A DNA stretch of 64,000 nt from Topomyia yanbarensis. Taxonomy: Eukaryota; Arthropoda; Insecta; Diptera; Culicidae. Made by a program: the position numbers and the translations under genes. This document shows, piece by piece, positions 55,645 through 64,000 of this stretch (positions are counted from its first letter, which is position 1; each line of letters starts with the position of its first letter). The notes below the pieces were generated by a model. It ran no database searches. It was not told the DNA's origin and saw only the letters and a list, made by a program, of their open reading frames with translations. The stretch spans positions 158,789,167-158,853,166 of the forward strand of contig NC_080672.1 of NCBI RefSeq assembly GCF_030247195.1. Reading direction: 5' to 3'.

Positions 55645-57515
55645 GTCATCGAACGAGGTCACCGATTCGATCACTGTTCTACAGTGGAACAGCAGAAGTA
55701 TCCTCCCGAAAATCGATTCCTTTAAATTTTTACTAAATAGTTTAAAATGTGATGCTTTCGCATTATGTGAAACTTGGTTAACTTCCGATATAAATCTCAA
55801 CTTCCACGACTTTAATATAATTCGTCTGGATCGAGAAAACCCCTATGGAGGAGTACTTTTGGGGATCAAAAAGTGCCATTCTTTCAACCGAATTAACCTC
55901 CCTTCGACACCAGGCATTGAAATTGTCGCTTGTCAAGTTTTAATCAAAGGTAAAGACCTTTGCATTGCTTCCATCTACATTCCTCCTAGAGCCTCGGTAG
56001 GGCACCGAACGCTTTGTAATATCACGGAATCCTTACCGGCACCGCGGCTAGTTCTGGGAGACTTTAACTCGCACGGTACGGTATGGGGCTGTCTTTATGA
56101 TGATAATAGATCAACATTAATCGAAGATCTTTGCGATAATTTCAACATGACCATCTTAAACACGGGAGAAATGACGCGGATTCCTACACCACCAGCACGC
56201 GCAAGCGCGTTGGATTTGTCGCTTTGCTCGACATCGCTACAGCTAGATTGCATGTGGAAGGTGATCCCTGATCCCCACGGTAGCGATCATTTGCCTATCG
56301 TGAATTCATTTGCAAACGGTTCAAGACCATCGGAAACAATCAATGTCTCGTATAACCTCACACGGAACATTGATTGGAAGAGTTACGCGACCGCGATATC
56401 CGTTAAAATCGAATCCACTCAAGAACTTTCTCCGGAGGAAGAGTACAGGTTTTTGGCTGGCTTGATTCTCGACAGTGCGAATCAAGCTCAGACTAAACCA
56501 GTACCCAGCGCGAATACCCATGGACGGTCTCCCACCCTGTGGTGGGATAAAGAGTGCTCAGAGCAGTACGCGGAAAAGTCCACTGCATATAAGGCCTTCC
56601 GGGAAGACGGGTTACCCGCTAGCTATCAACAGTACGCGTCGTTAGAAAGGCGAATGAAGAGTCTAATGGAAGCCAAAAAACGCAGTTATTGGCGCCGGTT
56701 CGTCGACGGGTTAACGAGAGAAACAGCGATGAGCACTCTTTGGGGTACGGCTAGACGTATGCGTAACCGTAATAGTACCAACGAGAACGTGGAGTATTCA
56801 AACCGTTGGATATTCGCTTTTGCCAAGAAGATCTGTTCGGACTCTGTCCCGGTACAGAAAACGTGCCGCGCCGCGTCTCCTCACGATACCGCGAACGAAA
56901 CACCGTTTTCGATGGTGGAGTTCTCACTTGCTCTCTTATCGTGCAACAATAACGCCCCAGGGTTAGACAGAATCAAATTCAACTTGCTGAAGAATCTGCC
57001 TGACACTGCAAAAAGGCGCTTGTTGAATTTATTTAACAAGTTTCTTGAGGGTAACATTGTCCCTTATGAATGGAGGCAAGTGAAGGTCATCGCCATCCAA
57101 AAACCAGGAAAACCAGCCTCCGACCACAACTCGTATCGGCCGATTGCAATGCTGTCCTGTATTCGAAAGTTGAACGAGAAAATGATTTTGTTTCGCCTCG
57201 ACAATTGGGTTAAAGAAAATGGCTTACTGTCAGATACACAATTTGGCTTCCGCAAAGGCAAAGGGACGAACGATTGCCTTGCGTTGCTTTCTACAGAAAT
57301 CCAAATGGCCTATGCTAACAAAGAGCAGATGGCATCAGTCTTCTTGGATATTAAGGGGGCTTTTGACTCAGTTTCTATCAACATTCTTTCAGAGAAGCTG
57401 CACCAGCATGGTCTTTCACCAATTTTAAATAACTTTTTGCTAAACCTGTTGTCTGAAAAGCACATGCACTTTTCGCATGGCGATTTAACAACATCGCGAT
57501 TTAGCTACATGGGTC
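55637..57515 (+). pseudogene. I-group ORF2, copy B, 5' part: endonuclease and RT fingers/palm
   Basis: The ATG at 55637 overlaps the ORF1 stop in ATGGCTAA. The endonuclease boxes are CETWLTS, LGDFNSHGTVWG and HGSDHLPIV. The RT has NNAPGLDRIKFN, YRPIAMLSCIRKL, QFGFRKGKGTNDCL and SVFLDIKGAFDSV (motif A). The frame is cleanly open for over 600 codons. It is cut at FSYMG within motif B by the hAT-type element, which duplicated CATGGGTC. No Glu/Asp/Asn/His of the endonuclease is missing. Confidence 0.85.
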
Positions 57516-58257
57516 CAAGCATGGGAAAATTCGTTCACTCGCGCGACTGTTGCTAACTGTGGATCACAAAGTAATCAAAATTTTGTGCTCACTAATTAAC
57601 CATAATCAACGCATGAAGGGAGAAGCCTAATAACTTCAGAGCAGGTCACTAGATGGGCAAACTGCGAATCAAAAGTGAAGCTTAAAAAATTTAAGAGCAG
57701 CGTAAATTCTTCGCTCGTGAATGTTTGTCACGTAGCTTCGCGAAGCTCACAAAGGTTTCTTCATGCATGACTAAAACATTGTACCTATTTTTGCACTGGA
57801 TTTTTTGCTGACAGATCGCGTTATGGGTAGTTTTGTGATACACTACTAGCAATTTGATGTGCTGATGTTCCTTGCGGCCTATTTGTTAGCAATGCATTGT
57901 TGCAAATTTTTAAAACCATTGATTATCAGCTATTTTTAAAATAGTATATGGTTTTCCAAGTATTAAATATATTGTGCGAATATGAAAATGAAATAAAACT
58001 GTATAATGAATATCCTATGCAAACCGCGAATCGCTCGAGAAGAGCTTCGCGAACGAAGCCATCCGCGTTGGTGAAGGAAAGAATTAAAACACAACTGATG
58101 TGCTTCTTCGTTGGTTGTTATAGCTTTGAATCGCATGTGTCCGTAACGACAGGTTGCTAGGTATCATTTTCGAAGCTAACAGAATGCATCACAACTGAAG
58201 AAAGCTTGCTTGCAAGGCGCGAACGATCGGTTCACGATGCGATTTTTCCCATGCTTG
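57516..58257. mobile_element. hAT-type MITE, 742 bp, inside ORF2 of copy B
   Basis: The ends CAAGCATGGGAAAA and TTTTTCCCATGCTTG are inverted repeats. The flanks carry an exact 8-bp duplication, CATGGGTC (57508-57515 and 58258-58265). Removing it rejoins SYMG with LPQGS of the RT. The subterminal regions hold GCGCGAACGATCGGTTCACG at one end and CGTTCACTCGCGCG at the other. The interior has AGCTTCGCGAACGAAGC, a perfect palindrome. It has no transposase. Confidence 0.85.
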
Positions 58258-60007
58258 CATGGGTCTTCCCCAGGGCTCATGTCTAAGTCCCCTGCAACTT
58301 GCAGACGACGGCTCTGTAACAGGGCCCAAAGCTGCCGACTTGCAAGGACCATTACAAAATACCTTGGACAATTTGTCTGCTTGGGCTCTTCAGCTGGGTA
58401 TTGAGTTCTCCACGGAGAAAACTGAGTTGGTTGTTTTTTCTAGGAAGCGTGAGCCGGCGCAACTCCAGCTTTTATTAATGGGTGCAACGATCAACCAGGT
58501 TTTCACATTTAAATATCTCGGGGTCTGGTTCGACTCTAAAGGTACCTGGGGATGTCACATTAGGTATCTGAAACAGAAATGCCAACAAAGGATCAATTTT
58601 CTCCGAACAATAACTGGAACATGGTGGGGTGCTCACTCAGGAGACCTGATCAGGTTGTACCAAACAACGATATTGTCGGTGATGGAGTACGGGTGTTTCT
58701 GTTTCCGCTCCGCTGCGAACATACACTTCATCAAACTGGAGAGAATCCAGTATCGTTGCTTGCGCATTGCCTTGGGTTTCATGCACTCGACCCACACGAT
58801 GAGTCTCGAAGTGCTGGCGGGCGTTCTTCCGCTAAAAAATCGATTTTGGGAACTCTCATATCGATTGCTCATCCGATGCGACATTCTGAACCCGTTGGTG
58901 ATTCAACATTTCGAGAGGCTCGTCGAGCTTAATTCTCAAACCCGTTTTATGTCCTTGTACTTCGACTACATGGCACAGAGCATCAATCCTTCTTCGTACA
59001 ATCCCAACCGTGTCCGTTTCCTAGATACTTCTGATTCTACTGTATTCTTCGACACATCCATGAAGGAAGAGATTCGTGGAATCCCGGACCATATACGCCC
59101 GCAGGTGATCCCCAATATATTTTATAATAAATTCCGAGAAGTCGACTGCGACAAAATGTTTTACACTGACGGATCAAATCTCGATGGGTCCACTGGCTTC
59201 GGTATCTTCAACAATACTATCACCGCTTCATTCAAGCTCAATGATCCCGCTTCAGTTTACGTCGCAGAGTTAGCTGCAATTCAGTACACCCTTGGGATCA
59301 TCAACACTCTGCCCACAGATCACTACTTCATCGTTTCGGACAGCCTCAGCTCTATCGAGGCTCTTCGTGCGGTGAAGCCAAAAAAGAAACTCCCGTATTT
59401 TCTGGGGATGATACAGGAGTCCTTGTGTACGTTATCTGAAAAATCTTATCAGATTACCTTTGTTTGGGTCCCCTCTCATTGTTCTATCCCGGGCAATGAA
59501 AAGGCCGACTCATTAGCAAAGGCGGGCGCATTAAATGGTGACATATACGAAAGACCAATCTGCTTCAACGAATTTTTTAGTATTTGTCGTCAGAGGACGC
59601 TCAACAGTTGGCAAACCTCGTGGAGCAACGGGGAACTTGGACGATGGCTACATTCGATTATCCCAAAGGTATCAACGAAGCCTTGGTTCGGGGGGATGGA
59701 TGTGGGTCGGGATTTTATTCGCGTAATGTCCCGACTTATGTCCAATCACTACACCATGGATGCGCATTTGCGGCGTATTGGGCTTGCGGAGAGTAGTCTG
59801 TGCGCTTGTGACGAGGGCTATCACGACATCGAACACGTTGTCTGGGTATGCGCCGGGTATTGTGATGCCAGGTCTCAGTTAAAGGAATCCCTTCGGGCCC
59901 GAGGTAGACCACCCAATGTACCAGTCCGAGATATGCTGGCAACTCGTGATTTCCCCTATATGTCCCTTATTTATACCTTCATAAAAACGATAAATATCCC
60001 AATTTAG
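58258..60007 (+). pseudogene. I-group ORF2, copy B, 3' part: RT motif C, thumb and RNase H
   Basis: After the insertion the frame reads MGLPQGSCLSPL and passes directly to QLADDGSVTGPKA. Compared with copy A, 21 residues (63 nt, between about 58290 and 58291) and then two more are missing, in frame. The lost part spans the segment between motifs B and C, so the RT fold cannot be complete. RNase H is intact by motif: FYTDGS, YVAELAAI, VSDSLS and HCSIPGNEKADSLAK. The C-terminal knuckle reads CACDEGYHDIEHVVWVC, and the protein ends FIKTINIPI at 60007. Confidence 0.85.
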
Positions 60008-60865
60008 CCCCTCTCTTTTATTTCTCGTTTTTAGAGTTTCCTCCTGCCTTGTGGAACCGATCAGCTCCAAAGTGCCACTATGTAACCGCCGTCGCCCTTA
60101 CCACTACGCCTGCATAGAAGGAAACTTAAGCGAGAGCGACTCGAGGTCCGATGACTTTTGAAGGATTCCCCGCGGGTCCGAAGAATACCATCCGCCAATC
60201 CGGTACTCGACGACTTACTAGACTGAGGCGCAAATTTATTTCGCTGATCCCCCTCCCCCCCCCCCCCTTCGAGCGAAAGTTGCAAGTTTTGCTCTTCTTT
60301 CCCTGTCTCTCCCCTGTCCTTGATACAACTGCTGCTACACTGATGCGGAAATAAGCCACCCTCTGAATATCTTGACCAAGCATAAGTTTTAGTTAAAAAA
60401 TTCAAATTAGTATTCTGTATTCCTAGTTTTAATATAGCTATAATTTTTACTCTTTATTGAAACTCTTGTCCTCCATCTTGTAAATAGAATTGAATCCCTA
60501 GTTTTAAGATTTCTGTGAAGTTTCTCATAAATATTTGTTCCCCCTTTTGTGTACTAAACTATATTGTTAGTTTTAAGATAACCGTAAAATATTTCGTAAA
60601 ATACTATTACTCCCCCTCTTGTATATCAAAGTGAATCCCTTGTTTTAATTTTTTTCATAAAAATTCTTTTGGCACTCTCTTGTATATTGAATCTTATTTC
60701 CAGTCTTAAGATAGCTGCAAACTTTTTTTTTCCTTTGTAAAAAAAAAATATTTCAACATTGTAACCTCCTAGTTTTAAGATATCCAAAATGTAAAAACAT
60801 AAGCATTTGGCACCGCCAAGCTAACGCATTTGTGCCTATCAAATAAACGAAATGAATAAAAAAAA
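60008..60865 (+). repeat. 3' UTR of copy B with degenerate tandem repeats
   Basis: The phrase CTAGTTTTAAGATA and variants recur at 60423, 60498, 60568, 60639, 60702 and 60769. The unit is about 63-75 bp and also contains CTCTTGTATAT-type words. Near the 3' end GGCAC (60809-60813) can pair with GTGCC (60832-60836), followed by TATCAAATAAACG and the A run. A C-homopolymer lies at 60252-60266. Confidence 0.7.
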
Positions 60866-60879
60866 AATAACTCCAGTTT

Positions 60880-61725
60880 GACGGATAATATTTATAATTG
60901 TTATAGCTCAAATGATAGATAATAGCTTGTAGTTTGAAACGAAAGGCATAGATGCTGTTATTTTTGTTTTTGCACATGTTGTTTACTTTCTGAGATATGG
61001 ATTATTTGGTCAAAACACGACATGTTTTATGCATATAACTTTCCAACAAAGTAATTTAGCCATGTTATAGCATAAAATGGGAAACTTATAAAATACCTTT
61101 CTAAGAAGCCATAGATTGTTAAAATACATGAAGAGTATTTCTATACTGGTATTTAGTGGCAAAACGTTACGGATTTTGATAATTGAAGTATGAAAACATA
61201 TCTACGGTATCCGAGGAATTCTATACCGAAAACAGTTTGTGAATTTGCTCAATAATAATTAATTATTTCTGAACAACCTATTAGCAAGTTCATTTCAAAG
61301 TCAAAATACTGTGTAAGTTCACTTCAAAGTAAAATTTGTCCAGAGTTGATGTATTTACCCATTGGAATAAGCATTGCTTTCTGTCGAGAGATACATTATA
61401 GGTGGTACATGAATGCACAGATCACCGAATAATAGTGAGAAAATCATTTTCTAATATAATGCATCTTCATATTATACTCGTAGCATCACCGACAGCAATT
61501 GTTGAAATCAAAAATTCTTGTGAAAGCTTGATTTCTTTTGATTTGTGTTATACTGGTCAGGGCATAAAAATAACCAGTTGCAGTGTTTATAATAAGAATG
61601 TAAGGAATCATAATATCGTCCAATATACAAAAATCATGTCACAGCACTAACCATCATTTACCATTCCTCACACATCTTCCTCTCTCTTCCTTCGTGTTCG
61701 TGGCAATTGTCACGATTCACATATA
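60880..61725. other. no gene recognised
   Basis: AT-rich DNA between copy B and the Tc1-type element. An ORF at 61402-61650 has no motif. Confidence 0.35.
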
Positions 61726-63007
61726 CACTGCTGGCCAATCGGGTCGAGCATCTCACTATACTCAAGTGGAACGAGTTTTGCTAAGAAATTTGGTTAAAGA
61801 TGATAAGACGTGCAAAAATCGCGAATACACTTCGGCATTCCGAAAACTTCGTTACGAATACCTTAAAACCTTTAAAAAAGGGAAACACGCAAAAAAACCA
61901 AGAAAACATCTACAGCAGCTGACCATTGTATTGCATTATTAGCGAAATCTGATCCATTCGCGTCATCTAGGACTATTACAGCACACATTGGAAATGTGGT
62001 AAGTCCGACAACAGTTCGCCGTAGGCTGTAAAATTCCAATCTTCCAGAAAGAATTGCTAAAAAGGTTCCACTATTGCGAAGCAAAAGCCTTCGCAGAAAT
62101 ATGCAATTTACTTTTCTATACCGTTAAGGGGCCTGGATCAGAAGGCATCAAAAATGGCGACATATCCTTGGGAGGGACGTATCGAAGATAAACCTGTTTT
62201 CCTCCGAGGCACAACGAAACGTTATACGTCCAAAGTGCAAAAAGCTTGATCTACGACATATTCAAAATATGGTAAAACACGGAGTTGAGAATGATGAGGT
62301 TTGGGGCTACTTTTCGTGTAATGGCGCAGGTCCAATTTATCGCAACACTATACTATAATGGCAAGATTCGAAAGCAAGGCAAAAGGATGGACATCCTAAA
62401 GGATGTCATGCAGTCCTATGCCAAAGATAACGTGCCTTTATATGATAGTTTCAGCAAGATATTGATCGAAAACACACATCGAAATATGTAAAGGAATGAT
62501 TTCGGGATAATAAAGTGGCTATAATTTTGGACCCTGCCAATCTCCTGTCATCAATCCCGTAGAAAATCTACGGAATGTACTTAAAAAGTAGTTATCCGGT
62601 CAAAATTTCCGAAATAAGGGTCGTTTGTGGGAAGCAGCTTAAAATGAATGGTACACTATGCCAACGGAAACTTATCAGCGTTTGAATGACTCAATGTCAA
62701 GACGAATGAATAAAATTTGGTTGAATAAGGGAGGTTAAACAGGCTACTAGTTGTTAAAAATGTCTTAAAATCATTGGATTTGAAAAATTTTAATGCAATG
62801 GATTACAATACACTTATTTCATTGACCAGGTACTTTTTTGGATTTCTTGGAGAAGAGAGCGTTACGATAAAGCATAACGTTTAATTTACAATTAAAAGTG
62901 TTCTTTTTCATATTTACGACTGTGCCTAACTATAAAATATTGTAATAAAAAAATAACTCAATATTTCATGTATTTTTATCTTACACCTATTTTATTGGCC
63001 AGCAGTG
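61726..63007 (+). mobile_element. Tc1-type DNA transposon, decayed, 1282 bp
   Basis: CACTGCTGGCCAAT and ATTGGCCAGCAGTG are 14-bp perfect inverted ends, flanked by TA on both sides. The length fits Tc1 elements (1.2-1.7 kb). The interior carries a Tc1-type transposase pseudogene on the plus strand. Confidence 0.85.
61770..62740 (+). pseudogene. Tc1-type transposase
   Basis: Pieces in shifting frames match the DDE transposase of Tc1 elements. SRTITAHIGNVVSPTTVRRRL is from the DNA-binding half. SKINLFSSEAQRNVIRPK corresponds to the family's ESKFNLFGSDG...RRPKG around the first Asp. VWGYFSCNGAGPIYRNT, MDILKDVMQSYAKDNVPLYD and QQDIDRKHTSKYVKE follow. The last matches the second catalytic box (family QQDNDPKHTSK), and RDNKVAIILDPANLLSSIP is the tail up to the third box. 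Stops (for example TGA after KYVKE) and several frameshifts make it non-functional. The N-terminal helix-turn-helix is only vaguely recognisable. Confidence 0.8.
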
Positions 63008-63009
63008 TA

Positions 63010-64000
63010 TCTTGCTATTTCTCTACCCATTTCTAAGTTGTGTTATAAGAATCAACTAATCTGAAATATTTGTTAATGCCCAACCTAATTTGATGTTTGC
63101 GATGTAATTGTGTAGCTTTAGAAAGCCAAATTATTGTTACCTACGGCTTCTCTATAAATAGTTGACCATTTCAGTGTAGGTCAGAGCCACTTGCGGAAAC
63201 AAAATCAATATTACATTCTACTTGAAAAAGAAAATACCTGTAGTCCTGACAAAATCTGTAAAATACTTTCATTATGAGAAAACTATAATTTATATTCAAA
63301 GCCTGCCTTCTCCTGAAGATGAATAGATATTCTTTCGAAACTATGCACTAAGGAGAGTAGGGTGGGGTATTATATAGCAAAAACGTAATCTTAACTACAT
63401 CAACCGAGCACCGCACTTTTTTGTTTCCAAATAACTGGGCAAAATTGGTGGTCGATTGGTTTTTACCCAGCGTAGCGCATTGCGTTTGAAATTTGTATGG
63501 AGATTAGTATGGGAAAACCTACTGGTTCGCATTTTCAATAGACAGACTACAATTTTTCCTGCAGTATGCCAACAGTCAGATAGAAGTATAGTCAAGGATA
63601 TACCGAACAACTTTGCCAAAAGATGTACGGTGTTAGAATGTCTCTTAAACAAGTTATAGCTGTTCATAGTTCGATAGTTAGAATTAAATACCAAAAATCA
63701 TTTTTGCCAACACTGCACAGTGGTCCCAAAGAGCAAAAAACTTCAACTCTTTATCTTTTAAGCTTATTGAGATATGGGACATTATTTATAAAAGGCCCCT
63801 TAAAAACAGTTTTTTGCTCATAAGTTTTCTTCTAGATTTTTTTCCATTACATAAATGTTTGGATTATTAAACCGCATTACTCAGTTTGTCTTCATATCTC
63901 GCCCTGCGCAGAAGCAAAAAATCGTCCCGCGCAAGTGAAACAGTCAATTCTACCTAAAAATCAATCGGTGCCTATCACACAAGCAGTCCATATAACAATA
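63010..64000. other. no gene recognised (window end)
   Basis: AT-rich. CACAGTGGTCCC at 63717 resembles a transposon end, but no partner end lies in the window. Confidence 0.35.

Larger units (their letters stand above)
54014..60865 (+). mobile_element. I-group LINE with RNase H, full-length copy B
   Basis: This 6852-bp element has a 294-nt 5' UTR, ORF1, ORF2 and a 3' UTR ending in ATGAATAAAAAAAA, bounded by an exact 14-bp duplication. Removing its 742-bp hAT-type insert and 8-bp duplication leaves about 6.1 kb. It is a sister family of copy A: same gene order, about the same length and collinear proteins with many substitutions. Its 5' UTR shows no similarity to that of copy A. It is inactivated by a frameshift in ORF1, the insertion, and a deletion around RT motifs B and C. 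Confidence 0.85.

Noticed and set aside
63717..63728. CACAGTGGTCCC as a second Transib-like end
   Set aside because: Only one end is in the window and the match beyond CACAGTGG is absent, so it cannot be assigned.
1..64000. tRNA, rRNA, CRISPR arrays, riboswitches, bacterial-type operons and integrated viral genes
   Set aside because: None recognised by eye. The window is eukaryotic repeat-rich DNA. No LTR-retrotransposon gag-pol or flavivirus- or rhabdovirus-like coding motif was recognised.

Overview
The window looks like intergenic or intronic DNA from a culicine mosquito, most likely Aedes. It is AT-rich and packed with nested transposable elements. It also holds interspersed repeats that I associate with mosquitoes, carrying the GGCCCGGAGGGCC-type palindrome and an inverted TTGCCTTTCTCAAT end. 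No complete host gene, tRNA, rRNA, CRISPR array or viral gene could be supported. One short candidate exon of a host gene lies on the minus strand at 12158-12288.

Layout. 0.4-1.3 kb: remnant of an R1-type LINE, with a PIF/Harbinger-like MITE sitting in a deletion. 1.8-2.5 kb: mosquito repeat. 2.9-3.3 kb: a second R1-type remnant on the minus strand. 5.7-6.7 kb: a Harbinger-like MITE inside an older inverted repeat. 7.5-7.9 kb: a 372-bp insertion flanked by a 28-bp direct repeat. 14.3-20.4 kb: a 5'-truncated CR1/Jockey-group LINE split by a 3255-bp RTE-type LINE with an 8-bp target duplication. 21-31 kb: MITEs, a decayed ORF, and a pair of inverted CAGGGTG ends 5 kb apart. 32.9-36.5 kb: mosquito repeats, one interrupted by a 1774-bp near-perfect palindrome with CACAGTG termini. 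37.0-47.8 kb: a three-level nest, in which a minus-strand CR1/Jockey-group LINE carries a full-length I-group LINE (copy A), which in turn carries a hAT-type element. 48.35-49.0 kb: piggyBac-like MITE. 54.0-60.9 kb: a second full-length I-group LINE (copy B) with its own hAT-type insertion. 61.7-63.0 kb: a decayed Tc1-type transposon.

How the parts relate. Copies A and B are sister families. Both have a gag-like ORF1 with three zinc knuckles and an ORF2 with endonuclease, reverse transcriptase and RNase H. In both, the ORF2 ATG overlaps the ORF1 stop codon, and both have a short stem-loop near the 3' end. Every retrotransposon in the window is disabled by stops, frameshifts, deletions or insertions.

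The most unusual structure is the Transib-like foldback element at 34448-36221. Its ends match the V(D)J recombination heptamer, it has a 5-bp target duplication, and a paralogous empty site lies 220 bp away. All family assignments come from motif recognition by eye and were not checked against a database.
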